A stretch of 64,000 nt of DNA from Taudactylus pleione. Its lineage: Eukaryota > Chordata > Amphibia > Anura > Myobatrachidae. The position numbers and the translations under genes were made by a program. Under the pieces are notes generated by a model that was given only the letters and a program-made list of their open reading frames with translations, did no database searches and was not told the origin of the DNA. Shown one piece after another: positions 1 to 10,640 of this stretch (positions are counted from its first letter, which is position 1; each line of letters begins with the position of its first letter). Where the stretch lies: the NCBI GenBank assembly GCA_031769625.1, contig JAUIMM010000040.1, positions 11,100,501 to 11,164,500 on the forward strand. The letters are read 5' to 3'.

Positions 1-452
1 CAGTTTAGGTCCTGAGTGTGTGGATGTGAGGAGAGGGAGGGTTCCATCCACAGGCCACTCCAGGTGTTGGGCCTTTCAGCCTGGTAGCAGGCTCATTAGG
101 GCTTACACCTGGAACTGGCTGATTTAATCTGTGTTCAGTTGTAGCTGAGTGTCTCATACCTGGGAGAGCAGACCGCAGGTTACCTTGCTCTGAGACACTC
201 TTTGCTGTAAACCAGAAAGTACTGTGGATGGGGATTTTGTTTAGTGTTCTGATAGTGAGGGAACTTACTGTCTAGTTTGAACCCAGACTGGTTAGGATTT
301 TGTTTTATTCATGTACCTGGCACAATAAAGACTGGCTCCGACAAGCTTGTACGAGAACCCCAGAATTGTGTCCTGTTTCTCTGGCTGCGGTGTTTGTAAA
401 GAGGGGGTCCATCTACCCCAGCAGGGGGACCCCTATTCTGACTTTGTCACTA
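1..452 (+). repeat. 5' LTR of gypsy copy A (partial)
   Basis: Matches 2160-2564 and the LTRs of copy B. It includes the polyadenylation signal AATAAA near 325 in the shared context ACAATAAAGACTGGC, and ends in TTTGTCACTA just before the primer-binding-site-like TGGTGGAGAATGCGGGC. The first part lies outside the window. Confidence 0.8.
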
Positions 453-625
453 GTGGTGGAGAATGCGGGCAATCACACACTGAAATTGCAGCAAGGAAAC
501 ATTTTCATTTAAAATTTAAAGGGACAGACACCAATTCGTCAGTGTGGATATAAAGTTGTGTCCTTTGAAATCCATAGATGCTTAGGGAAGCCAGATTCTG
601 CTTCCAACCTACACTCCAGGACAAA

Positions 626-2090
626 ATGGAGGACATTGTTAAAGCCTTGCTCCAAGCTAAGGCAGCTCAGCAGGAAACAAACAAACTGCAGCAGGAAGCT
701 ACCAGAGCTCAGCAGGAATCCACCAATGTGCTACTGTTGGCATTGGAGACAGCCCAGAGGCAACAACAAATTGCCAATGAGGAAATCCGCCAGGCCTTAA
801 AAAAGGTAGTACAACACTTGGTAGCCCGGACTGGAGATGCTTCCACTGACCCTCCAACCCACACTCACTCTATACGAGCCAGTAATTTTTTGCAGAAGAT
901 GACCCCAAGTGATGATGTGGAGGCATATCTTATGGCCTTTGAGAGAACCGCACAAAGGGAGAGTTGGCCAAAGGAACAGTGTGCAAGTCTTGTGGCACCC
1001 TTCCTGTCTGGAGAACCACAAAAGGCCTACTATGATTAATGCCTGGATGATGCCAAGGACTATGCAAAGTTAAAATGGGAGATCCTAACCTGTTTGGGAG
1101 TCACCTCATTTGTTCAGGCCCAACGAGTCCACCGCTGGGAGTTCCAAATGGAAAAACCTCCACGCTCACAGATGCATAACCTCATCCATCTAACCACAAA
1201 ATTACTGCAGCCCGAGATACTGACAGGACCACAGATTGTGGAAAGAGTCGTGATGAACCGGTATCTGCCATCACTACCTGTGTCTCTGCGCAAGTGGGTG
1301 AGCCATGCAGACCCGAAGTCCGCAGACCAGCTAGTTGAACAAGTGGAGAGGTACGTGGCAGCTGAGGAGCTGTTAATTCTGCCCCACCGGGCCCCAATGG
1401 ATGAACTCCCATTGGCACTGGTAAGACTGTTCCAGGGGAGAAGGGTGCTGGGCGATGGAATGTACCTAAGACTGAGGGTGAGGAACCTTGAGACAGGCCA
1501 GCCAGGCCAGGAAGGTTCCCTACCCGTAAAAGACTAGATTATAATGTGATTCAGTGTTTCCGATGTGGTGTCTTCGGCCATTTTGTAGGTTAATTTGTCC
1601 ACTTACCTCTGAACCTATGCAATGTGATACTGCTCACGTATATCGCAGGGGGTCTTTCTTTGCACAGCCAGCCTGTACTGCTGACTGGTGGGCTGAGACT
1701 GATAAGCACATGTGTGTACTTACTGTAGAAGGCAACCGTGTAGAGGCTCTGTTAGATTCTGGTAGCCTGGTGACACTTATGAAAGCTGAGCTGGTGAACC
1801 CCTTGAAGCATAAGGGGAAAACTGTTGGTGTGACCTGCATACATGGGGACACTCGCTATTATTTAACTGCAGAAGTGAACATCAAACATGTGGTTCCGCG
1901 ATAGTCTCAGTGGGTTTGGTACATGGCTTAATGTATGATGCAATATTGGGAAGAGACTTTGCTCACTTCTGGAAGTTGTGGGAAAGTCGATTTTGCACAG
2001 AGGTAAATTGCCCTGACTCATTTGAGAGGGTTACTGGTGAGGAAGCAGAGTCAGAGATGTTCCCTTTTTCTAGTAAGATTGGCAGGTATG
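626..2090 (+). pseudogene. gag-protease pseudogene of gypsy copy A
   Basis: The ATG at 626 opens a gag reading with a Gln/Ala-rich coiled-coil-like N-terminus ([14 protein letters not shown]) followed by a capsid region with the pattern [10 protein letters not shown]...WPKEQ...LLQPE...VVMNRYL...LRKWV. This capsid C-terminal part resembles the SCAN fold, which is known to derive from Gmr1-type gag. A TAA at 1037-1039 interrupts the frame, which then continues to about 1500. A CCHC knuckle near 1557-1590 (CFRCG) is broken by a stop. An aspartic protease follows with LLDSGS near 1750 and ILGRDF near 1945; frames change between these blocks. Integrase and reverse transcriptase are absent. Clearly non-functional. 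Confidence 0.85.
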
Positions 2091-2099
2091 TTTGTCCTA

Positions 2100-2564
2100 G
2101 GTTTTTGGCCTATGTGCTCTAAAAACCCTCAGGAGAAGTCTGTTTTGTAAACAGACCAGAGTATCGGCTTTTGGAAAAGCCGGTTTGGGTCCTGGGGGTG
2201 TGGATGTGAGGAGAGGGAGGGTTCCATCCACAGGTTGATTTAAGCTGTGTTCCATTGTAGCTGAGTGTCTCATACCTGGGAGAGCAGGCCGCAGGTTACC
2301 TTGCTCTGAGACACTCTTGGCTGTAAACCAGAAGGTACTGTGGACAGGGATTTTGTTTAGTGTTTTGATAGTGAGGGAACTTAATGTCTAGTTAAAACCC
2401 AGATGGGTTAGGATTTTTTTAATGTTTTGTTTTATTTATGTACCTGGCACAATAAAGACTGGCTCCGACCAGCTTGTACGAGAACACGAGAATTGTGTCC
2501 TGTTTCTCCGGCTGCAGTGTGTGTAAAGAGGGAGTCCGTCTACCCCAGTCCCAACTGTGTCACA
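2100..2564 (+). repeat. 3' LTR of gypsy copy A, 5' edge missing
   Basis: Aligns with positions 1-452, including the AATAAA at 2451-2456, and ends in GTGTCACA. Compared with the LTRs of copy B, roughly the first 50 bases (TGTGATAGG start) are lost, so the protease remnant abuts LTR-internal sequence. It also lacks a block present in the left LTR (about 48-120), so the two LTRs have diverged by indels. Confidence 0.75.
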
Positions 2565-3575
2565 CTATGTATTTGGAGAGTACCGTTATGGCCACCCAAT
2601 ACATGGCACCTCTTCCCGATGCCTGAGAAGCCACCATTCAAGAATGGAGAGCTCTGTGTCAGACCATCAGCTGCCAACTCCATCTATCTATAGCTTGTCC
2701 CTACTCATTGGTGTTGCAGCTTCTTATGTCAGAGTGACATATCCAGTGCCCCCTCACCCACTACTCTCTGTCTCACCCCTCTGCAGTCCAGGGGGATCCC
2801 CTCATGAACAACTTCCTGACCTACTCCTCACTGGGGACAGACCTAATCGTGGACCCATGCAGCAGTCCTGGCACCCCCACACCAACAACTCTCCATTCCA
2901 CTCTTCCCTGGTGGTAGCCCTAGCCAAGGACCTGTGCAGCAGAGTCCTGAGTCACTGGCCTGAGGAGAAGAGTGGTTGCAGATCTTCTTCCTGGAGCAGC
3001 TCTGTTCAAGGATGCATTGAACAGAGCTGAGAGTAAGAGGGTATGGGAGGAGGAGGCCTGCGGCACCAGTGACTAATTCTGGGGGGCAGATCTTTGATGG
3101 AGCAACTTAGCAGCCTGTGATGCAGTCTGCAGTAGACTGGGCATTTTGTGATTTGTAGTCCTACAACAGAGGCAGTCTTACAGTACTTTGACATAAACAG
3201 TCCTCAAAGCCACCACATGAAGTGGTTTTCCTCTCCATCAGGGGTATCAGGAGGGCTTCCCACCCCACATTAGGTGGCTTTTGCGAGGAGGACTCTCAGC
3301 TTCATGCTAATTGCACCATAAAGATCACTATCTTATCCATGACTAATGCATACAGATGTGTTCAAATACATCTATCCCCCATGCTACACATAACGCATGA
3401 GCACAGAGAGACTCTGTTGCCCTGAGCATCTTTTTGTATTAATATTTCCCTTCAAATAACTCTTATTCTCACAGCTTCTGCTGATTAAAATGATCTGTGG
3501 CATGCCTATAGTCTGTGTGGCACTGCGGCTCTATCTGCATGCAAAATGCTACATTACAGTGTCATTGGCTCTGAT
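2565..3575. other. Unassigned intronic sequence
   Basis: No credible gene. The 2565-3030 part is C-rich and has an accidental long open frame of low-complexity composition without a recognisable domain. It may be an old unclassified repeat; nothing in it supports a host exon. Confidence 0.4.
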
Positions 3576-3579
3576 GGGG

Positions 3580-3937
3580 GGCACCAAATTATAACTTGCC
3601 TCCGGATGTCTGGGATGAACTTACGCCACTGCGCTGGATACAGGGATTGGAAGGACACAGCAGCAGCCACTGGACACAGGAAGTGGATGGACACAGCACA
3701 GCAGCTACTGGACACATTAGCACATAGCACAGCACAGACTGGAGCCAGTGTGAAATGGGGCTCAAATCAATGAAAAGGGACTTATATAGCATCCAAAACC
3801 TGAGGGTATACGACACCGGGATGATGATGTTTTGCCTCGATTTGGAATCAAAACAAGACGAGAAAACCCGAGCAGCTGCTCGGTTTCACTCAGATGCATG
3901 AAGTTCGGATGGGCTCAGATAGTCTGCACATCTCTAG
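3580..3937 (-). mobile_element. hAT alpha-type 5' end fragment
   Basis: On the minus strand the fragment starts with TAGAGATGTGCAGACT at 3937 and carries the same subterminal block as alpha-1 (8281-8463): a GC-rich segment, GGATGATGATGTTTTGCCTC on the plus strand, and a minus-strand TATATAAG near 3785. Only the first few hundred bases remain; no coding part. Confidence 0.6.
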
Positions 3938-4142
3938 ATTTAATATGGAAAATAAAGATCTGGTATAGGAGGTCTTTGTATTTGTAATAAAATTTCAAAA
4001 AGAGACCTATTCCTAAACTTCTGGTGGCAGTGTTCCATGGCAACATGATATTTAGGCAGAAGCACAGAAAATTTGAGTAAAGATTTTGCATTTGATGTGT
4101 ATATATAATTTGTTGTTGGGAGACACCACTGGCCATTAGAAG

Positions 4143-4468
4143 TAGAGATGTATGCAGAACCCCATGTTTTTGTTTTTGATTTAGTTTGAAACCATTGTCG
4201 TGTTTAGGTTTCTGTTTTGGTCTCAGATCTGGATTTCTTTAAAAATGTATAAAAATAGCTAAAATCATATAATTTGGACCTGTTTTAGTTCCTTTAGTAT
4301 TACTAACATCAATAATATTCATTTACAGTCATTTCCATTCAATTTTCACCACCTCACAATGTTGTTTTCACCTACAATGGCCAAAAGCTGCAGCGAGCTA
4401 ACTTAACTAAGCAACATAGCAGTGGCACAAACATGTGGCAGCTTAAAAAAATATAGCAAATCTATGAA
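4143..4468 (-). mobile_element. hAT alpha-type 3' end fragment
   Basis: Begins TAGAGATGTATGCAG and matches 4542-4880 (3' end of alpha-1) across the block with AATTTGGACCTGTTTT, AGTATTACTAAC and GCTGCAGCGAGCT. The rest of the element is missing, replaced by the sequence into which alpha-1 inserted. Confidence 0.65.
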
Positions 4469-5082
4469 AAACTACCGGGTCTGACCCGATATTTGGAAAA
4501 CGTTTTCAACCTGCATCAGACCCGGGACAGCCCCTTTTTACTAGAGATGTGCACCGACCCACGTGTTTTGGTTTTGGATCTGTATTTCCTTGTGTTTTTG
4601 CTTTGGATCTTTTTCCTTGGTGTTTTGTTTTTAGGATTTGGCTTTGGATCTGTATCTAATTATATAAACAGCTAAAACCACATAATTTGGGCCTGTTTTT
4701 CTTCCTACAGTATTACTAACCTTAATAACAATAATTTTCAGGCATTTTCATGCATTTTTAACCACCTCACAGCTCACAATATTGATTTCACTCTTTTTCA
4801 CCTATATAGGCCAAAGGCTGCAGCGAGCTGGCTGGCTAAAGTAAGCAACAGAGCAGCGGCACAAACACACGGCAGTTTAAAAAAATATAGGACATCTGTG
4901 AAACATTGCCACACAGTAGTGGTAGACAGGATGGCAGTTTAATAAACTATAATAATGTCAGTCAGCAATGCCCCGAATTGTGCAAAATGTAAAGAAAAGA
5001 GGTGCAAGATGGAATTGTCCCTCCCACCCACTCTTATGTGGGATATTAAAAAGGACATGCACAGTTTAACAAAGCAAGTACT

Positions 5083-5388
5083 TTAGCGACTCAGACTGAC
5101 ACTTTTGTGGCTGAACTCCTTGGTTTGTATGGGCCCCCACAAAATGTCCCTTCCTCTACTAACTTTGGTTTTACAAATGGAACAGATGCTTTCATAACTG
5201 TTGTCAGAATTTAGATTAAAATAATTCCACTCCCAAGACGTGGCTTTTCTGGCTTTCTTTTTATCATTAGCAAGAACTGCTGTCACTGGTGGCTGATTTA
5301 TGCAAACAACATCCTCATCATCAGCATCCTCATTAGCATCAGATAGGACAGAAATTTCCTCCTCATCCTCCTTTTGCACTTCCTCCAC
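5083..5388 (-). pseudogene. Second hAT BED-finger block inside alpha-1
   Basis: The 101-codon minus-strand frame is homologous to 6281-6874: acidic stretch QKEDEEEISVLSDANEDADD, the INQ..V motif, then ATSWEWNYF and SICSICKT as the finger. It is followed directly by the 3' untranslated tail shared with alpha-2 and alpha-3. Just upstream (about 5440-5520) lies sequence matching alpha-3 at 37640-37790, so a transposase segment is joined to a second N-terminal block. This looks like an internal deletion or recombination derivative. Confidence 0.65.
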
Positions 5389-5555
5389 ACTATCATTCTA
5401 ATTTTCCATTATTTCACTAATACTAGCACATTCATCATGGCGTCAGTGATCCATTGTGAAACTGATAGAGGAAGTAAGTATAACAGCTGTCAGCCAAAGG
5501 ACTGTTTAATAGTCAATTGTTTTTTTTTTAATTACTACTAGTAGTAGTGTTCTGA

Positions 5556-5969
5556 GGGTCTGATTCAGACCTGGTCGCAAGCTCTGAGTGCTCACAACCG
5601 GGTCGATGGTGGCCCACAGTGCATGCGCATGATGGAGCCGGCTCTGTCGTGTGCATGCGCGAGACACGGATAGCGATGGGCACTCCATCATTCTGGGTCT
5701 TCCCATGTGAATGCCTCCGTTTGGGGGCGGCCCCACTGACATCACGAGTGATGTCAGTGGGAGAGATTTCAGCTTGCGGCAATGAGATCCTACCACAAAT
5801 GTCTCATCGCAAACCCAATGGTCACAACCATCTTCCTGGCCGCTCGCTATAGCTGTGGGTTGTCACCCACAGCTATGCGAGCGGCCAGGAGGCCGTTTAA
5901 AAAAAAAAAAAGAATGGCCCTGATTTAGAGCGAGCGCTCTGTCAGAGCGTCCATTTCTGAATCAGGACC
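5556..5969. mobile_element. Palindromic MITE M1 (GGGCCTGATTCAGA family)
   Basis: Ends are GGGTCTGATTCAGAC and CTGAATCAGGACC, imperfect terminal inverted repeats shared with the copies at 27643, 38332, 42262 and 47411. The interior is GC-rich and made of short palindromes, e.g. CTGACATCAC/GTGATGTCAG around 5740 and AGCTGTGGGT/ACCCACAGCT around 5860. Inserted within hAT alpha-1. TTA follows the right end, but the left flank is TGA, so the target duplication is not clean. PIF/Harbinger-type is inferred from the other copies. Confidence 0.75.
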
Positions 5970-6280
5970 TTAGTCACTTTCTGGGATAAAGATCCACCCC
6001 CAGTAGCAGCAACAGGCATAGCACTCAAGGATCCTTCTGAGGAATCAAGGATAGGAGAGGAGTCATTCATGCTTATGAAATTGGATGCAGGACTACTTCC
6101 AATCACAAATGAGGATGTTGATGATGATGCAGGTGTTGGTGGTGGATAATGCAGGCGCTTGGATCCAGATAGAAGGGAGCAGCTAGGTGACACTGGACAG
6201 ATTGTTGTTCGTTTTTTTGTCCACAAAGTCTCAGAATTTGAAATTTCTTTTCCAATTTGATTAATGCGCTGTAGGTGATG

Positions 6281-6874
6281 TTACAGGGAGGTTCCTAGAT
6301 GGTTAAGGTCCTTAACTGTACTCACTATTACATGGCAATGGTTACAAATGGCTTGGCAAAGGTTGTCTGGATTTGGGTGGAAATGATTCCAAACATGAGA
6401 AGTGGATTTTTTGGTCCTTTGCCCAGGCATGGCAACAATGGAATTTTTCCCACCATGGGCAACAACTGTTGCCTGATTTATAGTTTTTACTAAAACATCC
6501 TCATCATCCTTGTTGTTATTGCCAACTATGTAAATATCCTCTTCATCCTCCTTGTGCAATTCCACAGAAGTATCCTTGATTTCTGTGTCAGCATATTGAC
6601 TTGTGCTGCTCATCCCCACATTTGCAGAGGGCACACAAATGGTGGAAGGAGGATCCTCTTCAAGTACAGTATTAGAAAGGTCAGGCTCAAACATGGCAAC
6701 TGCAGAAAAACTTGGACTCTCCTCGGGGATCTGTGACTTTTCGGAGACAATTTTAATTTTTTTTGTACCTCTTATACAAGCAGAAGTGCTCAAATCATCA
6801 CAATTAGAATCACCAGTCATAAATAAAAGCCAAGGCCTTATCCTATCCTTGCCACTTCTTGTAGTGAATGTCAT
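6281..6874 (-). pseudogene. hAT transposase N-terminal block with BED zinc finger (alpha-1, first copy)
   Basis: The minus-strand frame of 197 codons has an acidic linker (HKEDEEDIYIVGNNNKDDED) and then a BED-type finger: S-H-V-W-N-H-F-H, A-I-C-N-H-C-H, and a following NHLG. BED fingers bind DNA and sit at the N-terminus of many hAT transposases. The reading stops just after the finger. The next segment is readable to about 5942 in another frame (rich in Ser/Pro), so frameshifts are present. Homologous blocks are at 37008-37298 and 5083-5388. Confidence 0.75.
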
Positions 6875-7084
6875 ATTGCCAATTTTTAATTTCTCTAAAG
6901 CTGACTTGGTGCATCGTCCTTTATAGATGACGTTGATGGCCTTGCATAGTCATTATGACTGCCAAGACTGGCATGTGGATCCTGCTCTCTTGTTATGTGA
7001 CTGTCCTTCATACTCACTGCGGTCTTACAGCAGTGTCACCAAGCAATTATAGCACAGCTAAGTTGCAGCTAACTTACACAACCA

Positions 7085-7990
7085 CACACAGAAAAAATAA
7101 AAATAATTTCACACTGCAAGGGGAAAGAGCACCCCTGAATGAGGCAACAGGCTCTTGATAAATGAGATAAAGGCAGCACAGCACCCCTGCACACCTACAT
7201 TGCTGATAAGTGTGGCTCACGCGCACACACACATTTTTTTTGCACACTGGGGGGAGCACCCCTCAATGAGGCAGCAGCCCCCTGATAAATGAGACACAGG
7301 CAGCACAGCACCCCTGAGCACCTACATTGCAGATAAGGGTGACTAACACACACACAAAAAATTGTTTTTATTTTTTTCACACTGGGGGTGTGGCTAACAT
7401 GCATACACAATTTTTTTTATTTTTTTCACACTGGAGGGGGAACCACCCCTGAATGAGGCAGCAGCCCCTTGATAAATGAGACACAGGCAGCACAGCTTCC
7501 CTGAGCACCTAAGTTGCAGATAAGTGTGGCTAACATGCACACAAAAAATAGTTTTTATTTTTTTCACACTGGGGATGAAGAGTACCTCTGAAAGAGACAG
7601 CAGCCCCTTGATAAATGACACAGGCAGCACAGCACTCCTGCGCACTTACATGCTGATAAGCATGGCTAAAGCGCACACACACATAGAAATAAAATACTTT
7701 ATTTTTTCACACCAGCGGGGGAAGACCCCTGATCAAGGCAGCAGCGTCTTGATAAATGAGACACAGGCAGCACAGCACCCCTGCACACCTACATTGCTGA
7801 TAAGTGTGGCTAATGCACACACAGAAATAAAATACTTTATTTTTTCACACACTACGGTGGGAAGCACCCCTGAACAAGGCAGCAGCCCCTTGATAAATGA
7901 GACAGGTAGCACACCGGCACACATAGATTGCTGATAAATGTGGCTAACGTGTGCACATGCACAGTTTTTTTTTTCTCACTTGGGGTGAAG
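7085..7990. repeat. Tandem array in the leader of hAT alpha-1, unit about 140 bp
   Basis: Six or so units share GCAGCCCCTTGATAAATGAGA, GGCAGCACAGCACCCCTG, ACATTGCTGATAAG and a T-rich stretch with CACACTGGGG. The GATAAATGA landmark recurs near 7156, 7284, 7472, 7602, 7752 and 7893. Units differ by substitutions and small indels. It lies between the promoter end and the coding block, so it is a repeated untranslated leader. Scattered open frames across it are low-complexity artefacts. Confidence 0.8.
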
Positions 7991-8295
7991 AGCACCCCTG
8001 ATGGACAGAGTACCCCCTGAAATACACAGCAGCACAGCCAGCCAGCCCCTATGGACAGGACAACAGTAAGCCAGCCCCTATATGGACAGGACAACAGCCA
8101 ACCCCTATGAGGTGGACAGGACAACAGCCAGCCAGCCCTATATATGGACAACAACCCTGCACCCTATGGACATTAGCAGCCAGCCCCTGAGTGACATTGA
8201 CAACAGTAGCCATCCCCTATGCACAGCGTCAGCAACAGCACATTCACAGTCACCTCTCTCCACTGCCGGAATGAAAAATGGTGGGGATCGTGGGT

Positions 8296-8304
8296 CCTTT
8301 TATA
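8296..8304 (-). promoter_or_regulatory. TATA-like box in the 5' end of hAT alpha-1
   Basis: The minus strand reads TATAAAAGG about 160 bases from the element end. Equivalent positions carry TATATAAG near 3785 (minus) and TATATAAGG near 30695 (plus). Conservation among copies supports a transposase promoter; activity is inferred. Confidence 0.5.
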
Positions 8305-8471
8305 CAATTCAAAACCCATGGGAATCCGACAGGAGGATGATGACGTTTTGCCTAATTTTGAGAAACGAGTCAGATGGGAAAACCCGAGCCAGCTTGGATC
8401 TGGTTCGGATCCTCTAAGTTCGGGTGGGTTCAGATCTCTGGAATCCGAACCTGCTCATCTCTACTTTTTAC

Positions 8472-8985
8472 ACTGTTGCGCCAATAACGGGGTATTCCCG
8501 GGTCAGCACCATTCACACCGGAACCAGGTCTGCAGCGCCGCTGAAGCCAACCAATTGGGTAGCATGCAGCATGACCCTGGTCATCATGACCCAGATCACT
8601 GCAGGGTGACACGGGACCAACCTGTGCCCAACTCTGCAAGCTACCCGAGTTGGATCCCTGGTTCACTGGACACAGATGGATTAATTTACACTGACAAAAA
8701 TCCCAGGTTGATGTGCGTTCACGTGCAACAACCCGGGATTTTCATGTAGATGTAAAAGGGCTACAGTGCAGCTCACTTTAAGTTCACTTCTAACAAGCAT
8801 ACACAAGAGCCTGTTTGCACTGTATTGCAGGTGCTAGTTAGTGTCTGACAAACAAACATACAGAGTGACAAAGATGCCTGCAGCCTTTTACATGCTTCCC
8901 ACCCACTCCATCTACTTACAGCTTTCTCTAATGGTGACTAGCACTGCATGTAGAATTGCAGCATAAACTACAGCCCACACCCTCT
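8472..8985. other. Host sequence or older repeat split by alpha-1
   Basis: 4469-4541 and 8472-8750 are both rich in CCCGGGT-type motifs (GGGTCTGACCCG, CCCGGGTCAGC, ACCCGGGA) and probably formed one older MITE before alpha-1 inserted. No coding content is seen. 8751-8985 is unassigned. Confidence 0.4.
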
Positions 8986-8989
8986 CCAT

Positions 8990-9178
8990 ACACTCTCTTG
9001 TGTATAATGGCACCTGAAATTTTGAGGAAGGGACTTGCATGCAATCCAAAATGCAAGAGTTCTGCTTTTGAGATCCGAGATCCGGACTTGGCGAGAGACC
9101 CGAATCAGGACTCTGTTTTACTTGGAACCCCAAAGTGATCTGAGGCGGGACTCCGTTTGACTGAACCACTCATCTCTA
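8990..9178 (-). mobile_element. hAT alpha-related 5' end fragment
   Basis: Ends in GAACCACTCATCTCTA at 9178, the same terminal motif as the 5' ends at 3937 and 8463, with the neighbouring GATCCGAGATCCGGA block. No coding part remains. Confidence 0.5.
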
Positions 9179-10469
9179 ATTAGAAGTGCATGTCAATTAG
9201 TGGATAAGCACAAAAATCCAGTCACCCTCCTACATTTTAGACTCTTCCCTTGTTTTCTCTAGTCCCTCTCTTTTCACTAAAATAAACATTTATCTTTTTC
9301 TGCTTAACATAGTCCTTGGTTTTTCCTCATTTTTGCATAAATGACTCATTAAAGGGAGCAGACATCTATATTACTTGCACCAACTGTATATAAACTTTTT
9401 ATCATATTTATCAATTGGTAAAAGTGTCTGGAAATATACTGTAGGTTTTCACCAAAATACATCTTGTAGGCACACAGTGGGTCATATTAACGGTCTGATT
9501 CTGAGATGGGAGTAAAGTTAAAAAGAGCAAATAACTATGTACCTGGAATTGGCGGATCAGTGTGATCGCTCCCCTTCTCCCCATAACACTTTTCACCTGC
9601 CCATTAATGCTGACCACTGTATAGTAGCACAGCAGCATATCTTGCAGGGGCAGAGAGGAGTCTGCTGCTGCTCTGTGGCTGTGTGCTGGGCTGGAGAAGG
9701 AGGCAGCTAAATCTGTGCAGCAGGAGTCTTGTCTCATTTACTGCATGATATGCCGGCAAGCTGCTATATAGGGGCCAGCAGTAGTGGGCAGGTGAGAAGT
9801 GTTACAGGGGATGGGGGTTGATCACACTGTTCAATTAATTTTGGCAAGGTGAAAAGTTACTTGCTGATGTTATCTTTACTACCAACTCAGAATCTAAACG
9901 TTTAGAACATGTAAAATTCAGCTCAGGACTGAAGTAGAATTCAAATTTGTTTGCATAGATGGGAGTATACCTCCACACAGGAGTACTCCTGACATTCTCA
10001 TTTTTCACCCTTTAATCCGATTACTAGAATGGTCCTCTCAAAAATGAAATCTTGTTTCTACACTGCTCTATAAAACCCAACAATGCAGCAACTATTTACT
10101 AGGTATCGTAGGTGTGTGCAGTAGTCATCATACGGGGTGCCACTTCAGCACTTCCCTCTCTGCTGGGTCATGGACTACACCCCCCCTTCCCTTCAGAACA
10201 TACACTAATGTTAGTCCCAGTGGAGGGGGATGTGCCAAAGCAGCGCCCCCTGTGCCAGCTTCTTTACATGCCTATGCTATGATTGCATTCACTATTTTCA
10301 GCTCTTACTCTCTGTTTGTGCAAACTTAAGCTGGGTCCTCAATATGTAGTTGGGTAGTGCAGAGCACACCCCCAATGTCACAAGAAATGGAGGCATGATG
10401 CATGGATATGCCCCCTGTGCCACAAGGCCTGACTCCTAGATCCAGGATGTTGGGGGGAATGCTATAGTA
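9179..10469. other. Intron, no gene seen
   Basis: AT-rich sequence without supported exons. Short open frames here lack domains. A C-rich patch near 10180-10260 is unassigned. Confidence 0.5.
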
Positions 10470-10640
10470 CAGTGGTTCTCAAACTTGGTCTTAAGGACCC
10501 CACACAGTTAACGTTTTCCAGGTCACCCAGCAGGTGCACAGGTGTAATCTTTACTCACTGACACATTTTAAAAGATCCACAGGTGGAGCTAATTATTTCA
10601 CTTGTGATTCTGTGAGGTGACCTGAGTTTGAAAACCTGTG
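10470..10640. mobile_element. hAT-type MITE (CAGTGGTTCTCAAACT ends)
   Basis: Starts CAGTGGTTCTCAAACTTGGT and ends GAGTTTGAAAACCTGTG, imperfect inverted repeats. Flanks CTATAGTA and CTATTGTG match at 6 of 8 positions, consistent with a decayed 8-bp duplication. The interior (CACCTGTGGA on the minus strand, CAGGTGGAGCTAATTATTTC) matches the copy at 46608-46811. No coding capacity. Confidence 0.8.

Larger units (their letters stand above)
1..2564 (+). mobile_element. Ty3/gypsy LTR retrotransposon copy A (Gmr1-like), internally deleted
   Basis: Two similar LTRs flank a gag-protease remnant. The left LTR is cut by the window edge and ends near 452; the right one ends near 2564. The candidate primer binding site follows the left LTR at 454. 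The gag and protease parts closely match those of copy B at 56294-60373, which carries integrase and reverse transcriptase pieces. Here all pol downstream of protease is missing and protease runs directly into the right LTR. Stops and frame changes make it non-functional. LTR divergence from copy B suggests a different subfamily. Confidence 0.85.
4542..8463 (-). mobile_element. hAT element alpha-1, full-length ends, non-autonomous
   Basis: The termini TAGAGATGTGC (4542) and GCTCATCTCTA (ending 8463) form short inverted repeats and are flanked by a perfect 8-bp duplication CTTTTTAC at 4534-4541 and 8464-8471, the hallmark of hAT insertion. In element orientation it has a promoter-like 5' end, a tandem-repeat leader (8000-7085), a BED-finger N-terminal coding block (6874-6281), part of the next transposase segment, an inserted palindromic MITE (5969-5556), then a second BED block (5388-5083) and the 3' tail. 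The catalytic and dimerisation domains seen in alpha-3 are missing, so it could only move using another copy's transposase. Confidence 0.85.

Noticed and set aside
2427..3030. Overlapping open frames of 88 and 157 codons suggesting a gene
   Set aside because: The first starts in the LTR of gypsy copy A; the second is Ser/Pro/His-rich low-complexity sequence with no domain, no splice context and no homologous block elsewhere.
7195..8154. Several minus- and plus-strand open frames with repeated CLIYQGAAAS-like peptides
   Set aside because: They arise from the tandem leader array of hAT alpha-1; the peptides shift frame between units and have no start-stop logic.
10114..10329. Small open frame with a hydrophobic end
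   Set aside because: No homologous family recognised, no splice sites fitting the receptor, and repeat-like C-rich content.
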